Assembly: GCA_016192135.1 (NCBI GenBank)
Contig: JACPUR010000003.1
Location: forward strand, 20,543-84,542
Length of the DNA: 64,000 nucleotides
Source: Candidatus Tectomicrobia bacterium
GTDB lineage: Bacteria > UBA8248
Direction: 5' to 3'
Numbering within the stretch: the first letter of the stretch is position 1; the number at the start of each line of letters is the position of its first letter. Shown here piece by piece: positions 18,114-26,911 of the stretch. The notes under the pieces are model-generated. The model made no database searches, was not told where the DNA came from, and saw only the letters and a program-made list of their open reading frames with translations. The position numbers were made by a program, and so were the translations under genes.

Positions 18114-20978
18114 ATGAAGCTCAAGAGGATGTCCGTTGAGAAGAAGGCGGAGATTTCCCCCTCCTGGACCCGTACGCTCGATCCCCTGATCCAGCGGCGC
18201 AGCTTCCTGAAGAAGGCGGGCGCGGGCCTTGGCGCGGGCGCGCTGGCGGCCATTCTTCCGAAGCCCCTTGTCCGCCAGGCGGAGGGGGCCGAGACCCGCA
18301 AGGCGCCCAGCCCGCCCAAGCTTGAGCAGCATAAGACCATCTGCGGCAACTGCTCGGTGGGCTGCGGCTTCATCGGAGAGGTCCAGAATGGCGTGTGGGT
18401 GAGCCAAGAGCCCTGGTTCGAGCATCCCATCAACCGGGGGAGCCTGTGCTCGAAGGGAGCGTCCGCCCGCGAGCATGTCATCAGCGAAAAGCGCCTCCGC
18501 TATCCCATGAAGCTCGAGGGAGGGAAATGGAAGCGCCTGAGCTGGGACCAGGCGATGGGCGAGATCACCCAAAAGCTCCAGGACATCCGCCAAAAGCACG
18601 GCCCCGACGCGCTGATGATCCTCGGCTCGGCCCACCACAACAACGAGACGGGTTACTCCCTCCGCAAGTTCGCCGCCCTTTGGGGGTCGAATAACATCGA
18701 CCACCAGGCCCGCATCTGCCACTCCACCACGGTCGCGGGCCTGGCGAACGTGTGGGGCTTCGGGGCGATGACGAACAGCATGAACGACATCAGGAACAGC
18801 AAATCCATCCTGATGATCGGCGAGAACGCCGCCGAGTCCCACCCCATCTCCATGCAGCACATCCTGCACGCGAAGGAGGTCAACAAAGCGGTCTTCATGG
18901 TGGTCGATCCGAGGTTCTCGAAGACCGCCGCCTTCGCGAACATCTATGTCCGCCATCGCACCGGGACGGATGTGGCCTTCATCTACGGGCTGATCAACAT
19001 CATCCTGGCGAACGGGTGGGAAGACAAGAAGTTCCTGAACGAGCGCACCTACGGTTATGAGCAGTTCCTCCAGATCGTGAAGGACTACACGCCCGAGGCC
19101 GTCTCCGACATCACGGGCGTGAGCGTGGCGGAGCTCAACCGAATCGCGAAGACCATGGCCGACAACCGCCCCGGAACGGTCATCTGGGCCATGGGCGGAA
19201 CGCAGCATACGAACGGTACGGGCGTGGTGCGCTCCTACTGCCTGCTCCAGCTCGTGCTGGGGAACATGGGGGTTCCGGGCGGCGGGACGAACGTGTTTCG
19301 CGGCCACGACAACGTGCAGGGGGCGACCGACATCGGCGTGCTTTCGGATTCCCTGCCGGGGTATTACGGCCTGAGCCAGGGCGCCTACAAGCACTGGGCG
19401 AACGTGTGGGACCTCGACTTCGACTGGCTGAAGGGCCGCTTCAAGAACGAGAAGATGATGGGGAAGTCGGGCTTCACGGTGGCGCGCTGGTACGAAGGCG
19501 TCCTGATGGACAAGAAGGACCTAGGCCAGGATGAGAACATCCGCGCCGTCGTCTATTGGGGTCACGCCAGCAATTGCCAGTCCCAGTACCACCGCGTGAA
19601 GCAGGGTCTCGAGAAGGTCGAGCTCCTGATCGACATCGACCCCTTCGTCACCAACACGCCGATCATCCCGGATCGGAAGGACGGCGTCTACATCCTGCCG
19701 GCGGCCACCCAGTACGAGCAGTACGGGACGGTGACGGACTCCAACCGAGGCATCCAGTGGCGGAACCGGATCGTCGCTCCGGTCTGGGAGAGCCGAACGG
19801 ACCTGGCCATCCTCCTCGATTTGGCCGAGCGGCTCGGCCTGAAGAAGCAGCTTGTTCACAGCAAGAAGGGGGACTGGAAAGGCGTTGCGGCCAGCATGAA
19901 GAACGTGAAGGAACTGCCGGAGGAAACCCTCGCCTCGATCATCGACGAGTGGAATCTCGGCATGCGCTCGGTCGGGATGATCGGCCAGACCTACAAGCGT
20001 CTCAAGCGCCAGCAAGAGTGGGGGCATGCCTTCGGGATCGATGACAAGCGGGCCGAGGGCGGCCCGGTCCACGGCGAATACTGGGGGCTCTCGTGGCCCT
20101 GCTGGAGCGACAAGCACCCGGGTTCGCCCATCCTTTACCGCACCGAGGTCCCCGTGATGGAGGGGGGCGGAGGATTCCGGGCGCGCTGGGGAGCGAAGGC
20201 GCCGGACGGAGCGAACATGCTCGCCTCGCCTGGCTCGGCGCCCAAGGGGAGCTCCATCGAGGGCGGCTACCCCGCGGCGGCGAACTACGCGACTGACCTC
20301 ACCGGGAAGGCCATCGACGACGCTCTCGCGAAGGGGCTCAATCCCTACGGCAACGGCCGGGCCCGCTTCAACGTCTGGAACCTCGCCTTCGAGCCCGTCC
20401 CGGTCCACCGCGAGCCGTTGCACAGCCCGCGGCCCGACTTGCTCGCCAAGTATCCGACGTATGACGACGTGAAGGATCACTACCGCGTCCCGACCCTCTA
20501 CAAGAGCCTGCAGAAGGCCGACTGGAACAAGCAATTTCCGATCATCCTCACCACCGGCCGTCAGGTCGAGTTCGAGGGTGGGGGCGCCGCGGAGCGCGCC
20601 GCCTGGTGGCTCGTCGAGTTGCAGCCCGAGATGTACGTGGAGATTCATCCCAAGCTCGCCAATGACTATGGGGTGAAGAACGGCGAGTTCATTTGGATCG
20701 AAAGCCCGCCCGACTTCCCCGGCAAGCCGTATGGCGGCCGCGTGAAGGTGAAAGCGAAAGTATCCAGGCGCGTGGGACCGGACACGATCTTCCTGCCCTT
20801 CCACTGGGGCGGCAGCTACGAGGGTAAGTCGCTTGCGCAAAAGTATCCGGATGGGACGACGCCGTACGGCGTCGGCGACTCGGCCAACGTAGTCACCAAC
20901 TACGGCTATGACCGGGTCACGCAGATGCAGGAGACCAAGACCGGCCTCTGCAGAATCCGCAAAGTGACGGAGGTGTAA
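18114..20978 (+). CDS. Formate dehydrogenase-type molybdopterin catalytic subunit (Cys form)
   Basis: This is a 954-residue periplasmic Mo/W-bisPGD oxidoreductase. A Tat signal lies at residues 28-46 (QRRSFLKKAGAGLGAG). The [4Fe-4S] ligands are Cys77, Cys80, Cys84 and Cys112 (CX2CX3CX27C). The metal ligand is Cys202 (codon TGC at 18717) in ARICHSTTVAGL, where E. coli FdnG has selenocysteine, and the adjacent His is kept as in formate dehydrogenases. Other hallmarks are ESHPISMQHI, GVPGGGTNVFRGHDNVQGATD and a C-terminal dinucleotide-binding domain with TTGRQVEFEGGG. Formate is the likely substrate because of fdhD, the Tat-target gene and the Cys-His motif, though related enzymes with other substrates exist. 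Partners are the ferredoxin and NrfD-type subunits downstream. Confidence 0.9.
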   Translation: MKLKRMSVEKKAEISPSWTRTLDPLIQRRSFLKKAGAGLGAGALAAILPKPLVRQAEGAETRKAPSPPKLEQHKTICGNCSVGCGFIGEVQNGVWVSQEPWFEHPINRGSLCSKGASAREHVISEKRLRYPMKLEGGKWKRLSWDQAMGEITQKLQDIRQKHGPDALMILGSAHHNNETGYSLRKFAALWGSNNIDHQARICHSTTVAGLANVWGFGAMTNSMNDIRNSKSILMIGENAAESHPISMQHILHAKEVNKAVFMVVDPRFSKTAAFANIYVRHRTGTDVAFIYGLINIILANGWEDKKFLNERTYGYEQFLQIVKDYTPEAVSDITGVSVAELNRIAKTMADNRPGTVIWAMGGTQHTNGTGVVRSYCLLQLVLGNMGVPGGGTNVFRGHDNVQGATDIGVLSDSLPGYYGLSQGAYKHWANVWDLDFDWLKGRFKNEKMMGKSGFTVARWYEGVLMDKKDLGQDENIRAVVYWGHASNCQSQYHRVKQGLEKVELLIDIDPFVTNTPIIPDRKDGVYILPAATQYEQYGTVTDSNRGIQWRNRIVAPVWESRTDLAILLDLAERLGLKKQLVHSKKGDWKGVAASMKNVKELPEETLASIIDEWNLGMRSVGMIGQTYKRLKRQQEWGHAFGIDDKRAEGGPVHGEYWGLSWPCWSDKHPGSPILYRTEVPVMEGGGGFRARWGAKAPDGANMLASPGSAPKGSSIEGGYPAAANYATDLTGKAIDDALAKGLNPYGNGRARFNVWNLAFEPVPVHREPLHSPRPDLLAKYPTYDDVKDHYRVPTLYKSLQKADWNKQFPIILTTGRQVEFEGGGAAERAAWWLVELQPEMYVEIHPKLANDYGVKNGEFIWIESPPDFPGKPYGGRVKVKAKVSRRVGPDTIFLPFHWGGSYEGKSLAQKYPDGTTPYGVGDSANVVTNYGYDRVTQMQETKTGLCRIRKVTEV

Positions 20979-20981
20979 GCC

Positions 20982-21578
20982 ATGGCGACCCTGTCTCCTG
21001 CCCGGATGAAGTTCTACATCGACACCAAACGGTGCATTGAGTGCGGCGGCTGCGAAGTGGCTTGCAAGAACGAGAACAACGTTCCCCAGGGGATCGCCCG
21101 CATCCGCGTCGTGACGGTCAACGAGGGCCAGCCCGGCGAGACGAACGTGGCCATCCCCTGCATGCACTGCTCCAAGGCGCCGTGCGTGGCCGTCTGCCCG
21201 GTGGACGCGCTGTACCACCGCCCCGACGGCATCGTCCACGTGAACAAGGAGACGTGCATCGGTTGCGGCTACTGCCTCTACGCGTGCCCCTTCGGAGCGC
21301 CCCAGTTCCCCAAGGGCTCGCCCTTCGGCGCGCGCGGCGTGATGGACAAGTGCACGTACTGCGCGGGCGGCCCCGAGGAGGCTTTCTCCCCCGATGAGCG
21401 GCGCAAGTACGGATCCAACCGCATCGCCGAGGGCAAGCTGCCCATGTGCGCCTCGGTCTGCTCCACGAAGGCCCTGGTGGCAGGCGACGCGGAGGAAGTG
21501 GCCAGGGTGGTGCGCGAGCGGATCGCGGCCCGCGGCTCCGGCGGCGGGGCCTGGGGGTGGGGCACCGCCTACCGGTAG
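20982..21578 (+). CDS. Four-cluster ferredoxin electron-transfer subunit
   Basis: The 198-residue iron-sulfur subunit starts three bases after the catalytic gene, with GGAGGTG inside the preceding stop region. It contains four cysteine groups of the DmsB/FdnH/NrfC type: CIECGGCEVACKNENN, CMHCSKAPCVAVCP, CIGCGYCLYACPFGAP, and the split CTYC with MCASVCSTKA, implying four [4Fe-4S] clusters. There is no Tat signal or membrane tail, so it is likely exported with the catalytic subunit, or passes electrons to the NrfD-type anchor encoded next. Confidence 0.93.
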   Translation: MATLSPARMKFYIDTKRCIECGGCEVACKNENNVPQGIARIRVVTVNEGQPGETNVAIPCMHCSKAPCVAVCPVDALYHRPDGIVHVNKETCIGCGYCLYACPFGAPQFPKGSPFGARGVMDKCTYCAGGPEEAFSPDERRKYGSNRIAEGKLPMCASVCSTKALVAGDAEEVARVVRERIAARGSGGGAWGWGTAYR

Positions 21579-21678
21579 GCGGGAGCCTAAATCGGGATTC
21601 GCTTGGGAGGAGGGCCGTTGGCCTAGGAGGGGCGGTCCTCCTCCTTCGTTTCAGGGTTCTGCGAAGCGGGGGGAGTGA

Positions 21679-22728
21679 ATGGAACCCATCGTCCTGATGC
21701 AAACCAAGTGGGGCGCGACCTTCAACATCCCCTGGTACCTGTTCCTGGGCGGGATGTCGGGCGGCATTCTCATCATCGCCGCGTGCGCCGAACTGTTCGG
21801 CGGGAGGAATCCGCGCTTCCAGGCCCTGGCGGGCCTTTCGGCGCTGCTGAACCTCCCCTTCATGGTCATCGGGGGCCTGGCGCTCACGTTTCACCTGGGG
21901 AAGCCCGAGCGAGGCTTCTTTTTCCCCATTTTCATGACGAACTATCACTCCTGGCTGGTCATCGGGGGTTGGATCATCGGGATCTTCGTCCCGGCCAGCA
22001 TCGCGATGGCCATGGCCTGGTATTACGAAGTAAGGCGCAGCCTGAGGATGATTTTGGCCATCGTCTCCCTTCCTCTCGGGGTGGCGATGTGCTTCTACAC
22101 GGGCATCCTGCTCTCCGAGGCCCAATTCGTGCCCCTCTGGGCCTGGCAGTTCCTGCCGGTGCTCTTCCTCCTCTCGGGGCTGTCCACGGGCTTGGCGGCA
22201 TGCGCGATCAACGCCTACGTGGTCAAGTTCCTCCCCTTCCCGGCGCGCGCGCGGGATCGGATCCAGCGCGCCGGCCTGGAGGAGACCGCGCCCCTCCTGG
22301 GCCTCATCGACGTGGCCGTCCTTCTCCTGGAGCTCCTTTGGCTCTTCCTTTTCATCGCGGCCCTGAACAACGGCGCCCCGGGGCACCGTCTCGCGGCCTA
22401 CATGCTGACGAAGGGCGAGTTGTCCCATTGGTTCTGGGTGGGCGTGGTCACGATTGGATTGGTCCTTCCCCTGGCCTTGAGCCTCCTTGAGTCCCTCCTG
22501 AAGAAACTCTTGCGGCGCGAGGAGGGGTGGGCGGTGGGATGGCCGCTCTTCTGCAAGCTTCACTTGGTTCTCCTCGGCGGCATCATCCTCCGCTACGTGA
22601 TCGTCTGGGGAGGGGACATCAAGCAGCCGCTCATATTCCCCTCTCAGCAGGCGCAAGTGCCGATGGTTTCGGGTCAGGGCTCGCCGGAATCGCTCGGCGA
22701 GGCCCTCCGGATGATCAATCGCCGCTGA
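21679..22728 (+). CDS. NrfD/PsrC-type integral membrane subunit
   Basis: The 349-residue protein is hydrophobic, with about eight to nine membrane segments. It starts MEPIVLMQTKWGATFNIPWY after GGGGGGAG. The N-terminal YLFLGGMSGGILIIAA and LGKPERGFFFPIFMTNYHSWL are typical of NrfD/PsrC quinone-interacting anchors. It takes the place of the di-heme cytochrome b subunit found in FdnGHI-like enzymes. It would exchange electrons between the iron-sulfur subunit and the quinone pool. A 100-bp gap precedes it; its stop overlaps the cytochrome c ATG. Confidence 0.9.
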   Translation: MEPIVLMQTKWGATFNIPWYLFLGGMSGGILIIAACAELFGGRNPRFQALAGLSALLNLPFMVIGGLALTFHLGKPERGFFFPIFMTNYHSWLVIGGWIIGIFVPASIAMAMAWYYEVRRSLRMILAIVSLPLGVAMCFYTGILLSEAQFVPLWAWQFLPVLFLLSGLSTGLAACAINAYVVKFLPFPARARDRIQRAGLEETAPLLGLIDVAVLLLELLWLFLFIAALNNGAPGHRLAAYMLTKGELSHWFWVGVVTIGLVLPLALSLLESLLKKLLRREEGWAVGWPLFCKLHLVLLGGIILRYVIVWGGDIKQPLIFPSQQAQVPMVSGQGSPESLGEALRMINRR

Positions 22729-23156
22729 TGCGGAACACTCTCCGCCGCCCGGCCCCGACCGCCGTCGTTTTGTGGGGCTCCGTCCTCTGGGCGGCTTTTT
22801 TCCCGTCCGGCGCGGCTTCGGCGGCGAGCGCGCCCAGGGAAAGCCTGGAGCGGGGAAAGATTCTTTATACGGAGCGTTGCGTCTTCTGCCACGGGAAGGA
22901 TGGCAGGGGATGGGATATGCAATCGAGGATCGCACGCCCTCCCGTGCCGGTTCCGGACTTGACCGATTCCGCTTTCATGCGCGGCTTCACCGAAAAGGAG
23001 CTGTTCCGCGTCATCAAGGAAGGGGGGACGCGTGAGGGGAAGTCCCGTTTCATGCCGCCCTCGGGCCTTTGGCTGAGCGATGAGGACATCCGGGACGTCA
23101 TCATCTACGTGCGAAGCCTGGAGCGGAGGCCCGCCGGTGGCCAAGATGGCCGGTGA
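22728..23156 (+). CDS. Class I c-type cytochrome, exported
   Basis: The 142-residue precursor has a signal peptide (to about ASAASA) and a mono-heme site CVFCHGKDGRG. The distal Met is probably in RFMPPSGLWLSDEDI, followed by a C-terminal helix DVIIYVRSL, as in small cytochrome c/SoxX-like domains. The ATG overlaps the NrfD stop. It may be an electron donor or acceptor of the FDH complex on the periplasmic side, which is unusual for a quinone-linked formate dehydrogenase. Confidence 0.9.
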   Translation: MRNTLRRPAPTAVVLWGSVLWAAFFPSGAASAASAPRESLERGKILYTERCVFCHGKDGRGWDMQSRIARPPVPVPDLTDSAFMRGFTEKELFRVIKEGGTREGKSRFMPPSGLWLSDEDIRDVIIYVRSLERRPAGGQDGR

Positions 23157-24333
23157 AGAGAGGCTCCCCGCCCCTTTCGTTTCCTCGGCGCCTCCGCCCA
23201 CGGCTCGTTTTTCCGCCCTTCTAATGTTGTTTCTCGCTCTCTGCTCCGCCTTCCTCCCCGGCGTCTCGGATGCGGCCATCAATTACCTGAAGGCCGGCCG
23301 TTTCCCTCACGCCCTGACCCTCGCCGACATCGATCGCGATGGCAAGCTGGATGTCGTCGTCGCCGCCTCGGCGGCGAGGCAGATCGTCGTCTTGATGGGG
23401 GACGGGAGAGGGGGCGTTTCCCGTACCCTCGAGCTCCCGGTGGGACAGGGGCCGGGCTGGGTGGAGGTGGGCGACCTGGACGGGGACGGCCACGCGGACA
23501 TCGTGAGCGCCGAAACGGGCGCGGGACAAGTGACCATCCAGTATGGGGACGGAGGGGGAGGGTTCCCCCGGCGGCGCACGCTGAAGGTGCCGGCGGCGGC
23601 CTCGGTCGGGGTGGACGATCTGAACGGAGACGGGAAATCGGATCTCGTCGTCTCCCAGGCCGTGCCCGGGAAAATCCTGGTGTTCCTGGGACGGCCGGGC
23701 GGAGATTTCGAGAAGCCCGCGGAGCATGAGCTCTTCCGCGGCCTCCACATCCTGGTGGTGGCGGACGTGGATGGAGACGGGAAGAAGGACATCGCCGTGG
23801 GGGGGCTCGGCCAGCACCACGTATCGGTCCTGCCCAATAAGGGGGATGGTACCTTCGGGCCGCCCCGGCATTACTCCCCCGGCCGCCTGCCCCACTACAT
23901 GGCGGTCCGCGATTTCAACCGGGACGGGCTGCCCGATATCGCCGTGGTCCTCGGAGGGGAGGATGCCGTTCAAATGCTCTGGGGAGACCGGAAGAGCGGC
24001 TTCGCTCCCGGCGCCCGCTGGAAAGTGGGCGCGAATCCCCACGGGATCGCCGTCGGGGATTTCAACGGGGACGGGTTCAGTGACTTCGCCGTGGGGAGCC
24101 GGACCTCACACGATGTGTCCGTTTATCTGGGAAGTCCAGAAGGCGCCTTCCGCCTGGCCAGAGTGTTCCGCGTGCCGGACGACGTCATCACCCTCGCGGC
24201 GGGGGATATGAACGGGGATGGCAGGCTCGATCTTGTCCTTGCCTTTGCCAGCCGCCATGAGGTGGGGATTTATCTCGGCGATGGCAAGGGAGGGTTTTCC
24301 CCCTCCGACGCGCCCCCGAATGGCCGGCGCTAA
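23137..24333 (+). CDS. Secreted FG-GAP/VCBS seven-repeat beta-propeller
   Basis: The predicted 398-residue secreted protein starts at a GTG (23137) with GGAGG upstream; an ATG at 23146 is the alternative. After a polar N-terminus comes a signal-like segment (LLMLFLALCSAFLPGVSDA). Seven calcium-binding repeats follow, for example DIDRDGKLDVVV, DLDGDGHADIVS, DLNGDGKSDLVV, DVDGDGKKDIAV, DFNRDGLPDIAV, DFNGDGFSDFAV and DMNGDGRLDLVL, so a closed seven-bladed propeller is likely. It overlaps the cytochrome gene by 20 bp and therefore seems to belong to the FDH locus. FG-GAP proteins usually bind proteins or glycans; its role here is unknown. Confidence 0.88.
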   Translation: MAKMAGEERLPAPFVSSAPPPTARFSALLMLFLALCSAFLPGVSDAAINYLKAGRFPHALTLADIDRDGKLDVVVAASAARQIVVLMGDGRGGVSRTLELPVGQGPGWVEVGDLDGDGHADIVSAETGAGQVTIQYGDGGGGFPRRRTLKVPAAASVGVDDLNGDGKSDLVVSQAVPGKILVFLGRPGGDFEKPAEHELFRGLHILVVADVDGDGKKDIAVGGLGQHHVSVLPNKGDGTFGPPRHYSPGRLPHYMAVRDFNRDGLPDIAVVLGGEDAVQMLWGDRKSGFAPGARWKVGANPHGIAVGDFNGDGFSDFAVGSRTSHDVSVYLGSPEGAFRLARVFRVPDDVITLAAGDMNGDGRLDLVLAFASRHEVGIYLGDGKGGFSPSDAPPNGRR

Positions 24334-24516
24334 GGAGGGTTGGCCGGGAGAGCGGATGCGCTGCCGCCGGGCGGCTGACGGGGAGACCCACATCCGCGTC
24401 ACGCATTTCTTCATCGATCCCGCCGGTGCCCGCGAAGTCGCCCTTGCCTCCGCCCCCCGCCCTTTGGCACCATGTTTTCTTCAAACCACATTCCGGCGAA
24501 GAGAAGGGGGAGGCCC

Positions 24517-25239
24517 ATGGCGTACCGCGTCGAGACGGTCCAGGTGAAAGGCAGCCCGATGGAGGTGTTCCTCTTCGATCCCAAGGGGCCGGGGCCGCAC
24601 CCGGGACTGGTGCTCTGCCAGCACATCCCCGGCCACACGGGAATCGACAAGGACCCCTTCACCCTGAAGACGGGGGAGCGCTTCGCCGAGAACGGCTACG
24701 CCGTCTCGGTGCCCTTCCTCTACCATTGGTGGCCCAAGGAAGCGGACATGCAGGTCAAGCGCGAGGAGTTCCGGGACGACTGGACGGCGCCCGACCTGAG
24801 GGCGGGCTTCGACGTGCTGGCGGCGCAGAAGAACGTGGACGCCGGGCGCATCGGCATCGCCGGCCACTGCTGGGGCGGGCGGGTGTGCTGGCTCGGCGCG
24901 TGCACGGACTCCCGCTACAAGGCCTGCGCCGTGTTCTACGGGGGCGGGGTCAAGGAGGTGCGGGGGAAAGGGAATCCGCCCGCCATCGAGCTCGCGGGAA
25001 AAATCCCCTGTCCTGTCATCGGTTTCTTCGGGAACGACGACACCAATCCCTCCCCCAAGGACGTGGACGACTACGAGGCCGCCCTCGAGAAGGCGGGCGT
25101 CGAGTACGCCTTCCACCGCTACGACGGCGCGGGCCACGCCTTCCAGTGGGCCGATAACCCGGAGCGCTACCGGGAGAAGGCCAGCGAGGACGCCTGGGAG
25201 AAGGTGCTCGCTTTCTTCGCCGAGAAGTTGAAGAAGTAG
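24517..25239 (+). CDS. Dienelactone hydrolase family protein
   Basis: This 240-residue alpha/beta hydrolase is of the dienelactone hydrolase family, which opens lactone rings in aromatic catabolism among other roles. The ATG at 24517 has GGGGGAGG upstream. The nucleophile is Cys118 in IAGHCWGGR, followed by the acid in FGNDDTN and the His in GAGHAFQW, completing a Cys-Asp-His triad. It stands 25 bp before the FAH-family gene, which suggests a shared catabolic pathway. Confidence 0.9.
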   Translation: MAYRVETVQVKGSPMEVFLFDPKGPGPHPGLVLCQHIPGHTGIDKDPFTLKTGERFAENGYAVSVPFLYHWWPKEADMQVKREEFRDDWTAPDLRAGFDVLAAQKNVDAGRIGIAGHCWGGRVCWLGACTDSRYKACAVFYGGGVKEVRGKGNPPAIELAGKIPCPVIGFFGNDDTNPSPKDVDDYEAALEKAGVEYAFHRYDGAGHAFQWADNPERYREKASEDAWEKVLAFFAEKLKK

Positions 25240-25264
25240 CCACCCTTTCCTGGAGGCGGACGGC

Positions 25265-26242
25265 ATGCGACTGGCGACCTACCGCAATCTCTCCCCCGGC
25301 GCCAGCGGCGACCGGCTGGGGGCGCTCCTCTCGGACGGGCGGCTGGCGGACCTGCGGCTGTGCTACGCGGCCTGCCTGGCGGAGAAGGAGGGGGAGGGCC
25401 GCCCTTACGCCATGGCCCACGCCCGCGTCCCCCGGGACATGCGGGAGTTCCTCCTGGGCGGCGGGCCCGCCCTGGCCGCCGCTCGGAAGGCGCTGGAGCA
25501 CGCCGAGGGCGTCCTGAAGGCGGGGAAGATGCCCTCCGGGCCGGACGGGGAGGCCGCCGCCCTGGCCGCCGGGCAGTACCGGCTGCGGGCCGTCATCCCG
25601 AAGCCGGGCAAGTTCCTGCACACCGGCCTCAACTCCATCAAGCACGTCGAGCACACGGGCAACAAGAAGCCGCCCCAGGTGCCGGGCGCCCCGCGCTTCA
25701 ACACCAGCCTGATCGGCCACGAGGAGCCCGTCGTCTACCCCAAGCAGACGAAGATGCTCGACTACGAGGTGGAGGTGGGGATCGTCATCGGCAAGCGCTG
25801 CAAGGACGTGGCGCGCGAGCGGGCCTTCGACGTCATCGCGGGCTACACCATCTACAACGACGTCACCGCCCGCGATATCCAGCGGGACGCGGCTCGGGGC
25901 GGCGTCTTCCTGGGCAAGAACTTCGACGCGACGAATCCCCTGGGTCCCCATCTCGTGACGGCGGACGAGGTGCCCGACCCGGAGTCGCTGCGGGTGTTCT
26001 GCCGGGTGAACGGCCAGACGCGCCAGGACGAGCGCCTCACCGACATGATCTTCAAGATCCCGGACCTCGTCGCGTTCTACAGCCAGATGACGCTGGAGCC
26101 GGGCGACGTCATCTCCTCGGGCACCTTCTCTGGCGTGGCCATCGAGCAGGCCGACCCCGGGCCCTTCCTCCTCAAGCCCGGGGACGTGGTGGAGTGCGAG
26201 GTGGAACGCCTCGGGGTGCTGCGGAACCCCATCGTGGCCTGA
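25265..26242 (+). CDS. Fumarylacetoacetate hydrolase family protein
   Basis: The 325-residue enzyme cleaves or hydrates 2-oxo acids, as in homoprotocatechuate or fumarylacetoacetate catabolism. The FAH domain occupies about residues 115-325. Signatures are GKFLHTGLN, YEVEVGIVIGK with the two metal-binding glutamates, AGYTIYNDVTARDIQ, LGKNFDATNPLGPHLV, and SSGTFSGVAIEQADPG followed by GDVVECEVERLG. GGAGG precedes the ATG. The N-terminal 110 residues form the usual variable domain. The substrate is undetermined. Confidence 0.92.
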   Translation: MRLATYRNLSPGASGDRLGALLSDGRLADLRLCYAACLAEKEGEGRPYAMAHARVPRDMREFLLGGGPALAAARKALEHAEGVLKAGKMPSGPDGEAAALAAGQYRLRAVIPKPGKFLHTGLNSIKHVEHTGNKKPPQVPGAPRFNTSLIGHEEPVVYPKQTKMLDYEVEVGIVIGKRCKDVARERAFDVIAGYTIYNDVTARDIQRDAARGGVFLGKNFDATNPLGPHLVTADEVPDPESLRVFCRVNGQTRQDERLTDMIFKIPDLVAFYSQMTLEPGDVISSGTFSGVAIEQADPGPFLLKPGDVVECEVERLGVLRNPIVA

Positions 26243-26322
26243 GGGCCGGGGTGCCTGCAGCCCGTTGTATCCAGGCCGTTTTCGGCCGAGAACGAATTCG
26301 CTCCCTCGCCTGTTCGGTAGGC

Positions 26323-26643
26323 ATGGTGTTCCGGTCGGCGGCGGCGCGCCTTGGGCGGCCGGGGGGAGCCGTCAAGTCGCTCCGGGCGGTCGAGAAGCTG
26401 GACTTCGAACGCATCATCCCCGGGCACGGGCTGGCGACTGCCCCGGCCCCGGCGGTGCGCGAGACGCGCGAGTATTTCGAGGACCTGATCGCCGCCGTCA
26501 AGGAAGCGATGCAGAAGACGAGGGACGTGGACAAGATCAAGGAGATGGTCAGGCTCCCCAAGTACGAGAAATGGGGAATGTATGACCGGTGGCTCCCGCT
26601 GAACGTCGAGCGAATCGCGGGCTGGCTGAACGTGGGGCAGTGA
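26323..26643 (+). pseudogene. C-terminal remnant of an MBL-fold metallo-hydrolase
   Basis: The in-frame segment from about 26380 reads EKLDFERIIPGHG, then a long helix and LPKYEKWGMYDRWLPLNVER. This matches the C-terminal end of metallo-beta-lactamase-fold hydrolases, with PGHG as the last metal-binding motif. No HxHxDH or other N-terminal motif is found upstream; the FAH gene ends at 26242 and the 80 bp between are unrelated. The nearest ATG (26323) has no ribosome-binding site. It is best read as a truncated relic. Confidence 0.65.
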
Positions 26644-26791
26644 GCGGCGGGGACTTCACCGGCGGGAGTTCCGGCCGCTTGCCGGGATTCGCCCCGGAAC
26701 GAAAGGAGGAATTTCGCGGCGAAAATTAGGGTGGTCCCCGGCGCCGCAATTCATTATGATATTCCCCATCGGATTCGTTTGGTCGCCTAAA

Positions 26792-26857
26792 GGAAAACGT
26801 ATTGTGTTTTCCGGAGTCGCCGCCTACGCGGAGCAGGTGCGCGGCGCAGGAAAACAC
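26792..26857 (+). promoter_or_regulatory. Three GGAAAAC half-sites upstream of binding-protein gene
   Basis: GGAAAAC at 26792-26798 is followed by its inverted copy GTTTTCC at 26806-26812. A third copy, within GGAAAACAC, lies at 26849-26857 and pairs with GTGTTTTCC at 26804-26812. The sites lie 55-120 bp before the ATG at 26912, a typical position for a repressor or activator. The rest of the 268-bp gap 26644-26911 shows no gene. Confidence 0.45.
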
Positions 26858-26911
26858 GGGGGTTCGTTTATGCTTTTGGCCGAAAGATGCTCTGCCGCGT
26901 GGAGGTGACAG

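Noticed and set aside
18114..20978. Selenocysteine FDH with in-frame TGA
   Set aside because: The active-site codon is TGC and the frame is open without a stop.
25360..26643. Single plus-strand frame running through the FAH gene into the MBL relic
   Set aside because: The first part is out of frame with the true FAH gene; only the last 110 or so codons carry MBL-fold sequence.
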